Shown: positions 43,954 through 56,450, counted from the first letter of the stretch. The stretch is DNA of 64,000 nucleotides from Himantopus leucocephalus (GCA_003993805.1 RSEF01000017.1:9355569-9419568); one strand, 5' to 3'. Notes: generated by a model not told the origin, from the letters alone. Translations and numbers: made by a program.

Positions 43954-43991
43954 NGGGGGGGGGGGGGGGGGGGGGGGGTGGGGGGGGGGGG
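43954..43991. repeat. ambiguous base plus long poly-G tract
   Basis: N at 43954, then about 37 bases of G broken by a single T. The arrangement matches 17319-17364 and is probably a sequencing artefact or collapsed G-rich repeat. The 338-codon plus-strand frame that spans it is therefore not credible. Confidence 0.85.
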
Positions 43992-45160
43992 TTGTCCCCC
44001 CAACTCCGCAGCCTCCCCCATCCCGCGGAGCTCTGCACACTCACCTTCCCGGCCCAGCAGCAGCAGGGAAAGCAGGCGACCACGTACCACGAAACCTGGC
44101 AGCAGCACGCCCGACGCTTTCCTCCCACTCAAGACAAATCAGCCTTTATCTCCCGGCTAAGTGGGCAAGAGGTGCCTCTTCCTACGATGCCTGCGCTCGC
44201 TGCCGGGAGCCGGGAGCGCCAGGCGTGCCACGGGCAGGACCTACAATGGCTCTTTGTAATGGGTTTCGAGGAAGCTGCAAGCCTGGGGAAGCAGAACAGG
44301 TTTGCCTTACAGGCTGAGCAAAGACCAAAATCCTCTCAGGAGCAATTATCAGGGGATCTGAGTGTAAGAAAATCCCCAGCTGCCTCTGGCCCCTGTAATT
44401 TGGATGTGAGGACAGCTTCACCCGTGAGGACACAGGTAAAAGAGCGAGAACCGTTCAGTGAGTGCTCCTGGGGACGTTGCCAGTGGCAGATCTGTTAATC
44501 GAAAGTCCTGCCAGCACGGCCTTTCGGCTTCCTACGGCAACACAAAAACATGTTGCGGGGAAGGACTAACTTCTGCTTAATTTGGAGCTGGGAAAGACCA
44601 CACTCCTTTAGATGGCTTGGAAGCATATTGATCTGACTGTCATGGTCCCAGGCTGTCGTGCTGTGTCAAGGCAAGATGTTTTGATAAGACTGAAGCAAAG
44701 GAAATGTTGAATTTTCCCTTCAGGAAAAGAATTCCCAGGACTGTGATTTTCATCCCGGCTTGGGAGAGAAGGAGGCTGACCTGCCTCAGCCTTTCCCATG
44801 GGACAGGGACATTTTCTTCTCTTTTCCAAGCCCTTGTCCTCAAGACCTTACTTCTGAAATTCTGGATTTAGTCTTCCAGAGGGGACAAGTTTATTCATAA
44901 CCAGGGATGCCAGAAGGCCTTTTTACTACTATTGCAACTATAATTGAAATGTCCATACAATCGGGACTCCAGAGAGAGTAGAGACTGGAGACGATCATGC
45001 AATGCCTCAGGACCCTTGAGGAAATGAGGAGATCTGGCACACAGACTTGGAGAGCCACGGATAAACGATGAAACCCTCATTAGTGCTATTCTGCATCATG
45101 CTTGTGACCGTAATACCAAACCAGAGCTCACACAGGGAGGCCGTACAGGAGCATCAAAAC
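43992..45160. other. unique DNA, no gene seen
   Basis: GC-rich to 44230, then balanced. No exon boundaries or repeats were recognised. Confidence 0.45.
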
Positions 45161-48100
45161 AAACGGTGGTGAATGGAGAAACATCTCCCACCTGCTGCTG
45201 TCAAAGGCTTCTTCTCCCGTAAATGCAGCAATATGGACTCAGAGGCTGAGTCCAGTCACTGCCGCTTGGCAGCTTTAGCTAACACACACATCTTGAGTCA
45301 CAGGATGGCTTTCTATTTCTATTTTCTACTTCTTTGCAGACCAGTTTGTATTGGTACAAGATTCTGTCATGCACACTCTTTAACAGATGCCTGTGTTGAG
45401 GCACTTCACGGCCGTGCCGCCCACACCTCCTGCTGCGTGAGAGGTTTCCACCACGTCCACCTGCATGCATGAGTGACGAAGCAGGAGGACATGCACAGCC
45501 ACGTCCAAGGCTCGCTCAGGTTGGTGCCAGGCTGCAAGAACAGGCTCCAAAGCGTGGCATCTCTTGACCAAAATCCAACACAGACTATTTCCAGAACACA
45601 CCTGCCTGTTTCAGCATCAGTCCCCAAATTTTGGTCATTCAACCACCCACATTAATACCTGTAAAACAAGTTTCCTAGTCCCCTTCCCAACTGCCTGTAA
45701 TGTATCTGGTACTGGGATGACCTCAGGTATAAACAAAGGAATTAGGATATCTGGTTGCTCTTCGTAACCTACTCGCAGCCCAGAAATGCGATCGGACTTT
45801 GCTCATGGCGTCAGATCCACCACTGCAGCCCAAGAGGTTTTGTGGCCTTTTCAATCCCATGCTCAGATCTACAAGCCAATGTGTGATGCTTTACCTAAAC
45901 CATCACGAAGGACTTGGAGATATTTGGTACAACCAATGTCCCGTCAATGCCAAGAACTAGCTTCGCTCTGAAATCTGCAAAACCTACTTCTGCGTGACTC
46001 CTGCCAAGAGAGCAACAATCCCATCTGTAAAGCCGTGGCCAAGCCAGCCCAAGCCAGGGAAGCTATAGCCCTGTTTTGTTTCAGAGCAGCAAGAAGGTTT
46101 TCCATTAAAGAAGCAGATTTCAAAATTCATATATTCAGAAAAAAGAATATGCCATCGTGGGAACCCGCTGCTCAGGGCAGGTGAAATTTGCCCACGTGGC
46201 TGCCCAAAAGGGGTAAGGCGTCAAAATGGGGAAAGATTTAAAGCTGCTTCTTTAGAAACGGAGGATTTGTAAGTGATCCTCAATAAAAGCAACTTGGGTT
46301 TCTGTGTGTGCTGCCTCCATTCTCAGAGAAAAAAAAGATGCGGCAAATTAGGGGGTTATTTTAACCCTTACCTCCTGGCTCTTCTGCTCCTCATTCAATA
46401 GAGTCATGCTCCTGATTTACACCATTTCACAGAGAGCCTTGCTCGTGGAAATGGATCTGGAGAAGCTTTTCCAGATACCCAGGTGGATCGGGTCCTCCAG
46501 CAGGAACGAAGCCCCCTCTTTCCAGAGGCAAAGTGCAAACTTGGGGCAGGGGCTGGGAGGTGGGCCTGGGGTTTGTTTGTGAAATATATGCATGACTTGG
46601 ACATGGGATTTATTCCCTGCTCCCTGCCTGGCTCCCGCCTGGAAATGAGCTGGATCCATGCACACAGAAACTGCTCAGTCCTGCTCTGGCAGCTTTCCCA
46701 GCGCAAAGAAAAGGATAAAAAAGGAGAAAAATATTATTTTTAAAACAGTCTGAAAGGAAAGAGCTGTGCTGAGATCAGGTTAAATACATATTTCGGGCTC
46801 AGTCCTCTTCCCTCCCCCAGAACAAGCAGAAGGGCTCCTGTTTTGGTACTGAACGCAGTACAGAGGGAGAATTACCCTGACACGTGAACGCATCCGTTTC
46901 AGAGAGCTCCTTTTGCTGGTCCGTCCTTTCACAGCTCCAAGGCCGCCTGCATGGAGACTGCCATCATACCAATGTTGCCTGGATCAGAAATCTACTCAGA
47001 CAGTGCAAGTCCGCTGCCAGTCCCCCCACGGGCGCCCCAACCCCACTCGCCAGGCGAAGTGCCCTCAGGAGGCAGAGCCCTGAGCTAGGACATGGGAATG
47101 GGCTTTCCCACCACCTCGCCGGACCATTTCTGATGACCCTTTGCAACTCATTCTTCCCACCGACGAAAAGCCAACGTCGATGCCGAGGTCTTTGCAAAGC
47201 GCTTTGAGTTCTACAGCTTCACAAGTGCCAGCGCAAAGGTGGATGCTGGCAAAAGCAGGGCTGCTTTCGGGCCAAGAACTGCTGCTGAATGTTTGGATTT
47301 TGATTCAGCCACTCAGGCAACCGTCGGTTAAACTTTAAGCGATGTACAGAAGTCCTGTTGGCTTCTGTGGGACCAAAGGACACATCTGAAGTGAAGTGTG
47401 GGGTTAAAGTGGGCTTTCCAAAGGAGTCCAATTGAGTTAAACATTCAACTCCCGACGGAACAGGATGTGGGCACCTGCCCGAATCTCTAAACCTTTTCCG
47501 AAAACAGGATGTGAAGATAGCATTGCTTCACCTGGATAAATGGCTTCAAGAGTTTTATGCTCAGCTTGGCCCGGTGTCTTTCTCAAAACGTCGTGTTTTC
47601 CGTTAAAGGGAGCCATTCAGGAAACGAATGACTCTGAGCCTTCACAAGCATTGAAGCTGTATAAATAAGGATGGGTGCCCGATGGTGCCAATAGTTTCGT
47701 GTTAGCGGCTCATCCCTGACAATGGTGGAGTGGCTCCTGATCCCACGGTGACATCAGAAGTGCCTCGTGATTTTGCAGAGCGTTTGAGAACTTGAGCTCT
47801 ATTCCGCTTAAGCAATCCTCATCTTGAAAATGAGGTTATGGAGAATCCACTGAAAATCCCTTTGCGTTTCCTTAGCGCTGAGGAAATGAGTGAGACCAAC
47901 TGCACACTCTCGCAGCGAGCATGCCCTGCCAGAAATATTTGTGCTTGGACCAGCAAAGCCAACCTTCCCGGGCTGGCTTGGGAGACCAGACGCTTTGCTG
48001 TTTGACTCCAAGGGAAAATGTTGCCAGCTGCCAGCACTTAAACCAGCAATATTGCATGAAATCAGCCAGGCAAGACATTGTGATGGGGAGACAGAAGGGG

Positions 48101-48699
48101 AGAAAAGAGGGCATGGGCTCAGTACAGAAACCGCCAGGCTGAGAAACCCAGCTGTGGCACAGAGCTGGAACATGCCCGGGGTGAAGCCGGATGATACCAA
48201 GCGATGGGAACTGTGCGCTTCATATTACTGCCATCCTTCACCCATTTCTTGTCCCAGGAAAGGGGGCAGGAGCTTCTAAAAACGTGCTAATGCTATTGCT
48301 TGTGATTGCCTGACCCTGCTCCTCTTCTGACAGCCTGGAGCAGACTGATCCATGGTGTGACCGCACGCCCCGCGCTCTGCTCTGGATATTGCACCGGGAA
48401 GATGACTCAATCTCACCTAGGCACTGAGGATGAACTCAGGTTGAATTACTTTGAAAGATGATTTTTTTTTTCATGGGGTCCATCAGCGTGATTGCTCCCA
48501 CATCACACACTCGCCCTCCCTCTGCCTTTTCCCCACTCTCCTCGGCACTTCCAGAAGCAGCAAGATGAAAGCAGATGTTGGCAGCTTGCAAGACTTTTCT
48601 TTCTGAGCCAGGCAAAAGTGACTTTGATTTTCCATGCTGTTCTAGCAGACTTTTCTGACTGAGTGCATGAGTGGATATGGCTAATGGTGAATTTGCCAA
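45161..48699. other. balanced unique DNA, no gene seen
   Basis: About 3.5 kb of near-average composition without striking AT-rich islands, simple repeats or mobile elements. Frames are at most 130 codons and overlap. A TATA-like GTATAAATAAGG near 47660 has no associated transcript signal. This is the plainest part of the window. Confidence 0.42.
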
Positions 48700-49050
48700 A
48701 TGAGTTGGGAGCTATAGAGTCCTACACATTCGTGGATATCAAACGCCTGATTCAAACTAATATCCCCTGACCGTTCTTTATAAAAACAAGAATTTATACA
48801 TGCAAACATGTTAACATCAGTATGTTTCCTACGAAGAAAAAGTTTCACAGAGGTTGGGTTTCGTGGGTGTACGTTGCCTACATTTCAAAATCTGCCCACA
48901 AATGTTTTCTGTCTTAAACACGTCAAAAATCTTCCCAGCAAAAAGTGATAGAGTGTATCTCTCTGCAGTCAGAAATGTGATTGCATCATATGTAGACATA
49001 TCCAGGCTAGCTTTAAGCTAATTAGCTCCAATCCCAATAGCAGCATTGCT
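48700..49050. promoter_or_regulatory. candidate AT-rich non-coding element
   Basis: AT-rich unique block with TTCTTTATAAAAACAAG near 48774 and AAGCTAATTAGCTCC near 49015, where AGCTAATTAGCT is a perfect 12-bp palindrome. The role is inferred. Confidence 0.3.
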
Positions 49051-50204
49051 TGAACAAAGCTGTAAGAGACCCAGGGCACGTGTCCTGGTAGTTTCATGAT
49101 GGTCACATCCACGCCACAGAGGCTGGGGTTCCCTGCAAGCCCATGCTGATGCCACTTGGAACATTTCCATGTACTTCAGGGAAAATTCTTCCAGTTCCCC
49201 AAGCATTAAAATATCAGTCGGGAAAATATTCCATATTTCTTTTCAAAAGCGAAAAAAAAAAGGTGGCAATTCGGCATCTGCTTTCATTTCACCCCTGCAC
49301 CGGGGGATTGCAGGCAACGCTAACGAGCAGCTAATTTTGCACATGGTGGGCCAGATCCTCAGCTCGTGCAAACCGGACAAAGCACCATTACATGTGAAAC
49401 AGCTCCATCAGCTTACCCCAGCCGAGGAACCGAGCCCTGGCCGGCCGGCCTGCCCACCAACCGCTCTCGGTTGCAACAGCGGCTTAAAGCCGTGAGTTTT
49501 GGGCTGCCGCCCGGGACAGGTCGCGGGGTTGCTGTTTGCATCCGCAGCCCCTTTAAACGTCCGCTCTCGTGCCGTGTTATCGCTCTGGCATTCCAGAGCG
49601 CTGAGCCCTGGCCTCAAGCAGTCGGAGGAATTTGCTCCCTGAGTGCTAATTCCTCCTTTTTCCCCAGAAGAAGCTCCGGTTGTGCAACGAGGATGGGGTG
49701 GTCTCCTGCCAGTCTCCAGATCTGAGCTCCGGGCTTGGTCTCCCCAGTGCATCCAGCTCCGCAGCGTGAGCTGGGTGATGGGAGCATCATGCTCCAGCCG
49801 TGGTGGGACTCACTGCTCAGCTCAGCTGCAGGACTCCTCGCCGCAGGGCGACGCTGCAGCGGAGTTTCCGCATGGACTGAATTCACAAGGGGTCATAAGA
49901 AATCGTACACATACAAGAGCAATAGTTTAAAAAATGAAGATGGGTGGAAGAGGCAGAGAAGCTTCAGGATAAAAACCAGGGTAATTGCTTGGGTTGGGAG
50001 GAGACGCAACCACATCTGCTTACTGCAGGGGATTTTTGCTGCTTCTTCTGCTGCAGTCGCTGTTGGTGGAGAAAGGCTCTGGGACTAACCGGGCTGCGGG
50101 GCTGGTGAATCATGCCGGCCGAGCTCTGAAGGAGCCAGCGAGCTTTTCCAGAGTCTTTTTGTTGACAAGAACATTGTGCTGACAAAACAGCCCATTTTCC
50201 CCAG
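49051..50204. other. unique DNA, no gene seen
   Basis: GC-rich with CG at 49420-49580. A short A-run lies at about 49252-49261. Overlapping frames up to 119 codons; no exon supported. Confidence 0.45.
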
Positions 50205-50490
50205 TCTAACCTCCTCCTTATCAGCCATTCGTTACAGGAGTGTTGGCTGACATGGGATCGTGGCAGACACAGATTATTAAGTTGTTGACAGAAAACTCAT
50301 CCACTTTGAACAGTTATCATCGCAGGGAGCATCCACCACGCAGGCTGCTCCTGACAGACTCTCTCATCAGCCAGATGCCATGTGTCGGGGAGCCTCCTTG
50401 AGACGCACGCCCCCATTTCCCCTCTTAATGTATGTAAATGAGTTTCCCAGCAGTGTCATGGTTGATTAGCCCTACAGAGCAATTTCTGAG
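50205..50490. promoter_or_regulatory. candidate conserved non-coding element
   Basis: Repeat-free block with ACAGATTATTAAGTTGTTGACAG near 50269 (TTGACAG is a TALE-type core), and CTCTTAATGTATGTAAATGAG near 50422. It contains several TGACA/CTGACA cores (50248, 50287, 50353), the type bound by MEIS/TGIF proteins. The role is inferred. Confidence 0.36.
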
Positions 50491-51109
50491 AGGACACAGC
50501 AACAAATGGGCCTGGAAACGCTTCTTACCTGTCCCTCCAGGTGAGCACACCTCTGCAAGGGAATAGGTATGGAAGTAGGAGGGGGATTAATTTGGTTGAA
50601 TGCTGTTGTGACCCGTTGTGCTAATGAACAGGGAGAGAAAGGAGGAGTGCTGGACCATACCTTCATGGATGGGGACAACCCACCCGGCCAGACCTACACC
50701 TTGCCAAGACCTCCATGGTTTTACTGATTTTGGTATAAGGCTACTGATTGCACCAAGCGGCTGAAAGCCATGCCAAAGGCTGGGATTAGAAGGCCAAAGC
50801 ACTATTTGGTGCTTTTTTTCCGGACCTCACTAAATTTGTGCCCTCCTGGAAACGGTGCTGAATGATACCAGGTTTTGAGGATGGGGCGGGCTGTCTGGGC
50901 AACCTCTCAGAGCAGGGTAGGAAGTAAGGAGGTAGGAAGGGTAGAAAAAAAGCAGGGCAGGAGGAGGAAGATTTTGGTGAAATGTCCTCATTCCTGCTCC
51001 TCTGGCTGCTGGGCCACGGCGCTCCCTCCCCGCTGCTTTGCCGTCCGGGCAGCTCATCCGCTAATCACAAGGAAGCAGCAAGAACACCCCACACCCATGA
51101 TGCAGCGCT
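50491..51109. other. unique DNA, no gene seen
   Basis: Balanced to GC-rich single-copy sequence. Confidence 0.45.
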
Positions 51110-51300
51110 GGAAAACTCAAGGTTTCACTTTGATGTCTGCCTGAGAGATGAAAAGTCTTAATCAAAGCCAAGAGCATGTAAAACAGCAGACTCTAAAATA
51201 ATTGAGCACTCCAGCCTTCTTAGGTAAGTGCAAATGGGAGGATTATTGTGGCATGGGTAGTCAAACGTGTATAAGCTTTAATCTAACTGGAATAGGACGC
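51110..51300. promoter_or_regulatory. possible AT-leaning element
   Basis: Contains TCTTAATCAAAGCC near 51155, CTAAAATAATTGAGCAC near 51193 and a perfect donor-like AGGTAAGTGC at 51220-51229. No exon precedes the donor because stops occur in all frames just upstream. Confidence 0.22.
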
Positions 51301-51667
51301 AGGCAGTGGGAGGAGGGCGATGTAGGCTGGAGCACACACCATACAAGACATGCCAGAAAGTACTGTGGTCTCTCGCCTGGAAGGGGATGGTGCTGCTCTC
51401 CGCTCTTCCCCCGCGCGGGCTGCATGAAAGCTGCCTGGGGCAGAGCTGCCAGGTTTGGCCGGCTCTTTGCCTGCGAGCCCCAGGAGGAGCTGGTTTTGCA
51501 GAAAGGTTTTGTCTACCCGGGGAGCCCAGGTCCTTTGCTTCATTTCCTTATGTTAAAGGGCCTCTGCCTGCAAGGCTAAAGAAGACTTAAAAGGTTTTAA
51601 ACTGGTCATTGCTGGTGGGATGGGGACAGGACCAAACACAGGCTTCACAAGAGAATGGTCTTCCCAA
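51301..51667. other. unique GC-leaning DNA, nothing recognised
   Basis: Spacer between an AT-leaning patch and the CR1 fragment; overlapping frames only. Confidence 0.5.
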
Positions 51668-51780
51668 TGGGGCTTTGAGCAACCTGGTCTGGTGGGAGGT
51701 GTCCCTGCCCAGGGCGGGGTAGTTGGAACTGGATGATCTTTAAGGTCCCTTCCAACCTAAACCGTTCTATGATTCTATGA
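51668..51780 (+). mobile_element. CR1 3'-end fragment
   Basis: GCTTTGAGCAACCTGGTCTG, GGGAGGTGTCCCTGCCC, GGATGATCTTTAAGGTCCCT and TTCCAACCTAAACC follow the CR1 3' consensus in order, ending in TTCTATGATTCTATGA. Few differences from the remembered consensus, so probably younger than the fragment at 17995. Strongly 5'-truncated. Confidence 0.95.
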
Positions 51781-52149
51781 TAATGCTGTTAGGACAATGA
51801 GCCAGGGAGCAAGGGACAATCATGACATCCGGATGGGCCAGACCAGTGCGAAGGGCTGCAGAAATCAGGAGGGACGGAGAGAAGAGCGCTTGCTGCAGGC
51901 CAAGCTCTTGCTGGGCTCCAGCGACACGCTTGCTCCGTGCACTCAGCGCTTGAAAAGAAAACACCAGAGCTGGCCTGGCAGAGGGTGGCCTGGGCCACCG
52001 TCTCAGATGATGATGTGGGGATGCTGGAGCAGAACCCAAACATGCCCATTTCTCGTTGCAGCACTTGTGTCACGTTGGCTCCCAGCACTTCACGACCACG
52101 CTCCACAGGCAACGACATGCACACGTGAGCGAGCATTTCTGGCGCGGGG
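51781..52149. other. unique GC-leaning DNA, nothing recognised
   Basis: Overlapping frames up to 122 codons on both strands; no domain. Confidence 0.5.
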
Positions 52150-52450
52150 AGGTTTCCGCCATTGAAAAAGTGCTTTTTCCCTGATTAGAAAAGCTAATTA
52201 GTAATTAGAGAGGAAGGAGCATCACATCAAGTAGATGTGCAGGTTCTTTTCTGGCCCGTGGGGTTTGCAGAGAGCAAGGGGGCAGCTTCTCCTGCGAGCA
52301 GGCAGAGGGGAGCGGGGGGGATGGACGAAGGAGAGTCTTTAAGAATGAAGAGGACATGAGACAAAATGTTCTTGCTCAATGTTGTAAACAACCCTAAAGT
52401 GTTTTGAAAGACTCTGTCAATATAAATTACTGAGAAACAAGATGCTGGAA
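52150..52450. promoter_or_regulatory. candidate enhancer with tandem homeodomain sites
   Basis: AT-rich parts at 52160-52245 and 52340-52450. The 14-mer TAATTAGTAATTAG (two TAATTA cores) lies at 52195-52208 and recurs exactly at 61056-61069. Just upstream, GAAAAAG and CTTTTTC form a perfect inverted repeat (52164-52170 and 52173-52179). The regulatory role is inferred. Confidence 0.4.
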
Positions 52451-53399
52451 TTGCAAAAGAGGAACCCAGCTGGAGAAAGGCTGCTCGCAGAGTGCCTCAC
52501 TGCCATCCACCTCAGACACTCAACGGCGCTGGCACCGCTCTCCTCTGCCCTCACACATTCTTCTCTATTCTTCCCCCTCTCGCATGGAGGAGCCGCATCA
52601 AGTGCTCTGTGCGAGATAAGTGCATTAAAGCATCCTGCGGCCCCAGCTCCTGCGGCCTTTGCGAGCGGTGGGAATTTACCAGCAGAGCTCTTTGTGCAGC
52701 GTTTTCCTGCTGCAAACGTTTTGGGAATGTTCCTTGTGCAAGCCCCCGCCGTGTACAGCCGCACGAGCACGCTGCCACGAGCTGCACCCGGGGTGCGGGT
52801 CTGCGAGGTTTGCCCAGCGGTGCCTGTGTCCTGCTCCTTCCCCGCGGGCAGCTCATCCCCGTCCCCGCAGGCCAGCCCGTCACGGAGCTCTTTGCATTCA
52901 CCGTGGGGTAGATGTGCCCCTCGGCCATGGCCAGGGAGCAGCTGCTGTGCCATAAATTCACACCTTAGGTTACCTCGTGTTAACTTACTCATGTGGCCGT
53001 GCCTTCTCCCGGGACGGCGGCCAGAGCTCTGCGAGGAACAGCCGTGGCAGTGCCTGCCTGGCTCAGCTCGGGTAGCAGACAGCCCAGGCAGTAATGCTGG
53101 CCAAAAAAAAAAAGCCCAAACCAGAGCAATGCCGTGCTTTTAAACCACAGCCCGGAGTGATTTGGGCTTGCAGGAAAGGTGGTGCACACTCCCCGGAGTG
53201 CATCGGGATGCAGTGATGGGGAGAAGAGCAGTCACACCCCCACAAGCCATGCTGTGGCACAGGTTGGGGCCAAAAATCCCTTTTTGGGGTGTGTGTTAAC
53301 CCTCTCCCAGAGGGGTCAATCAAAAAAACCCCTTGCAGGGGGTGTCAGCGTGGTGAGCTCCCAGCCCAGCCCCAGCACCAGCCCTCTTCCCATCAGGGC
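52451..53399. other. GC/CpG-rich DNA, no gene seen
   Basis: The plus strand is open for 233 codons at 52442-53143 while the minus strand is open for 191 over the same interval. Neither translation shows a domain. CG dinucleotides are dense at 52640-52900. A poly-A run lies at about 53102-53113. Confidence 0.42.
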
Positions 53400-53700
53400 T
53401 CTGGTGGTACATCACAGGAGGATTTTAATTATACCAATGGGAGTTACATTTTCAAAACCTCTCTGGATCTGAGCTTAAATTAACAAAACAAAGGCTCCAA
53501 AGCCTGCTGCAGTCCCTCAAATTGTCTGTTTGCACCTCTGACACTTTAATCTGGTACCTAATGAGTAAGACAGACAAAACAGATGAAAAACAAGAGCTTG
53601 TGCCCCCAAAGACTTTCTACCAATTCCCAATACCACCCCATGAATGGCATGAATTAAGGCTCTGCACTTTTTCTTTGCTGTTTAAAGTACAGACGCCTAA
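53400..53700. promoter_or_regulatory. candidate conserved non-coding element
   Basis: AT-leaning block with GATTTTAATTATACCAATGG near 53422 and GCTTAAATTAACAAAAC near 53472. Flanks are GC-richer. The role is inferred. Confidence 0.3.
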
Positions 53701-53934
53701 GTAGAGGTCCAGAGGAGAGCTCTGCCTGGTGCAGAGCCACGGCATGCACATGGGCATGGTTTAAAGCCATATGGGATTTCCACCAGGCCCTACAGTACTT
53801 GGGCCCCGAGTTCAGAGCAAGGGGAGTCCTGCCGCGTCCCTCGTCCGGAGGGGCGGCTTTACCAGCTACATAAATAAACCGGAGCGGCTTCATCCACCAC
53901 CGCAATACAAACACGGCCGGGATGGCAGGAAGCC
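53701..53934. other. GC-leaning spacer, nothing recognised
   Basis: Short single-copy sequence between two AT-rich blocks. Confidence 0.5.
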
Positions 53935-54120
53935 AAGCAGAGAGATAATATTTTTCTTAGATATTAGCCTAGTATGAAATCAGAGCAGAAGTATACTCAA
54001 AGAAAGTCTTGACGGGTACTAATGAGAGTTTCAGGTGGGCTTTTAAAATTTAACTAGAAAGCTGAGAAAATGATGAATTCCAACAATCCTCCCTATGATT
54101 AAAGGGTCTCGGCGCTACCC
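53935..54120. promoter_or_regulatory. candidate conserved non-coding element
   Basis: AT-rich block with GAGATAATATTTTTC near 53941 and TTTAAAATTTAACTAG near 54041. On its right edge, CTACCCCCTGGAGCGGC near 54115-54131 resembles the reverse complement of a weak CTCF core. The role is inferred. Confidence 0.3.
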
Positions 54121-54829
54121 CCTGGAGCGGCACTCGTAGGAAGTGCTTTTCAGAAGGATTTAGTGGTTATCTCTGCTTCTGCTTACGTTAGGGGAGGCTC
54201 CAGGAGAGCCAGCCACGTGGCACCTGGAGCTCACCAGTCCTGCGGCAGCGGTGAACCCGGCTCCGCTGAAGGCACCGGTGCCCACCGAGCCCTGTCCCGG
54301 TGTTGAGGTCTCCATGGAGCTGGGCAGGGATGCCCTTGGACCAGGGCTCCTGCAGCTTCCCGGAGCCACAGGGCTTTGGGGCAGAGCCTGAGCCTCCCCA
54401 GGGGGCAGAAATTAAAGCCAGCCCAGGCTGCAGGCGAGGACCGGGGACAAGGTCTTCTCCCTGTGCACATTGCTGTCACTCAGCCTGCTCTGCCTCCCCT
54501 TGGGGCTGAAAATACCTCACCAAGACGCCAACGGGGGACCTAGAGCAGAGCTGGGGTGACAGCCTGACTGGGGACAGGGGACTGGGAGGGGCAAAGGCAA
54601 AACCAGAGAGAAACCACCCCTTTTCGCTTCCACAGAGATGCTAGCAATGATCCCGTGCGGGGGCATCGCGCCGCAGCCAGCCCGCGAGGAGCGTTTTGGC
54701 CGCCGTCTCTCCCTGTCAGCCTGCAGAAACATGAGACGATGGACGGTTCGCAGGAGCAGAACTAACAAGCCAACAAATCAGGCCGCTGCCATCTCCTCCG
54801 CCCCTCTCTGTCTGGTTCAATAACAGCCG
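54121..54829. other. GC-rich DNA, no gene seen
   Basis: Overlapping short frames on both strands; no exon supported. Confidence 0.45.
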
Positions 54830-55080
54830 ATGGGGGAGGCTCCCCGAACTGCTGAATGGCTCGATAACCAGGAGCCAAAAACATTCAAAACCACACGTCT
54901 AAATTAATTCATCCCAAAGCGTCCGCAGACAGCAAAGGGGAGGAGGGGCGGGGAGGGAGGAGGTGGAGGAAAAGAAATAGAAGAAGGAGAAACGACTTGG
55001 CCTCTTTTCAAGCCCTTTCTAAAAATGCTGAAAGAGTTTGGCAATACTAATAAAAACCCTGTACAGCAGTTGCCCTAATT
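54830..55080. promoter_or_regulatory. candidate non-coding element with purine-rich insert
   Basis: AT-leaning parts at 54850-54925 (with CTAAATTAATTCATCCC near 54899) and 55000-55080 (with AATACTAATAAAAACCC near 55043) flank a G/A-rich insert at 54938-54985. The role is inferred. Confidence 0.28.
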
Positions 55081-55839
55081 TCTCCGAGCAACATCACTGA
55101 GACGCAGGCGACAGGATGGCTGTGGCATGTAAAATAAGGGCTGGAAAGGGTGAGGAAAGGGTTTGGAGGTGCTGGATGTCAAAATGACAGTGGCAGGCTG
55201 GAGTCTGGCAGGATGGAGGGAGAGACCCGGGGCAGCCAAGCCGCCAAATCCCCATTCAGATGACTCCCGACTCCCTCTCTGGTCCTCCACACCTCACCCC
55301 AAACCCTCCCCCGGGTTTTCGTGCCATAAGCCTCTCTCCATGCACATAGCTCAGCCCAGCGCGCTCAGCCGACCACCTCGAGAATGGCAGAGATGGATTT
55401 AAACATCGTATAAAAGAAGCGTACGATGTAAGAGTGTCTGCTGGAATGAAATTCAACAGAGCTTCAACGAGAGGCGAGCGAGCACAAAAGCAAAGCGTTA
55501 GTATTCAGAGCGAGGGAGCCCAGCAGCCAGGCAGACTGCCTGCCTGTAATGCCGTGCGGGGAACATTTTTTCTTCGACCAGCGTGAAATCCATACCGGAG
55601 AAAAGTTGGACACCACACCAGCTCAGCCTTCGAACCCCCTCCTGGGGAGGCGAGGGCTAAGGAAGCACTAGAAGATTCCTGCAGGCATGGGTGGAGCGGC
55701 CAAGGTTTTGGGAAGTGCCACCAAAGCTGCATTTTGGGCTTAAATTCTATGAAATAATGTCCATCATTCCGGAGCAGCACCGGCAGCGTGCCTGGTGGTC
55801 ATACCCAGCTCGTCACAGCTAAAGCAGGATGCTTTGGGG
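55081..55839. other. unique DNA, no gene seen
   Basis: Balanced to GC-rich. ATCGTATAAAAGAAGCGTACGAT at 55405-55427 contains ATCGTA and TACGAT as inverted arms. No exon was supported. Confidence 0.42.
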
Positions 55840-56450
55840 TACCTCTGAATTTGACTTCATCAATTAGTAGCTCTGGAAACAAGGTACCTTAGGAACGTCA
55901 AGCTCAATACCTTATATTTTAGGTTTCCAACATTAAACATTACGTTAGTAATGGAGTTTAGATGAGTCCATTCCTAGAGGTGTCATCGCAGACTGCTGGC
56001 TGGTTTTCCCAGCTATTGAACGATGGCTTTTCTAGGACAGTGGTAGACCCAGGCACATGGTAGGGGTTGCTGATTTGAAAGGCTGGTATTGATGTTAGCG
56101 ACACAACATTTAAGGACTGCAGCCCATCAAACCACCAGAACAACCGAGGTCAAAACCATTTTTGAGTCATCCCATCGAGTCATACAAGGATATGTATAAA
56201 TAATTGTACAGGCTAAAGCTAACGACTGAATGCAAACACTCCCACTGCTGCAGAACTTGGTGACATTCAGCCAAAAGGTCAGTTTTCTCATGATGGTATT
56301 TGCATTCTCCATCTACATACATTAAAAGCAAAGCAAAGGAACCAAAAGAGGCAGATGAACGGCCTGGAAATGTTGACAGGTCTCTGGTTTGAATAAGGCC
56401 TTGCGTTTATTTTCCTCCCATTAACTATTAAAGCTGAGCAACAAAGCACT
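55840..56450. promoter_or_regulatory. possible AT-leaning element cluster
   Basis: Lower-GC unique sequence with a perfect ATTTGCAT octamer at 56298-56305. TATGTATAAATAATTGTACAG lies near 56190, and ACATTAAACATTACGTTAG near 55931. No coding frame above 62 codons. The role is inferred. Confidence 0.3.

Noticed and set aside
43482..44498. 338-codon plus-strand open frame, the longest in the window
   Set aside because: It runs through an N and a poly-G tract, encodes poly-Gly, and opposite-strand frames are equally open.
47655..47668. TATA-like GTATAAATAAGG as a promoter
   Set aside because: A lone AT-rich word without a CpG island, initiator context or downstream exon.
51183..51219. Exon ending at the perfect donor AGGTAAGT (51220)
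   Set aside because: Stops in every frame just upstream and no acceptor at a suitable distance.
52442..53143. 233-codon plus-strand frame
   Set aside because: CpG-rich DNA with a simultaneous 191-codon minus frame and no domain or homology recognised.
54115..54131. CTCF insulator site
   Set aside because: Only the C-rich half of the core matches; the flanking consensus positions differ.
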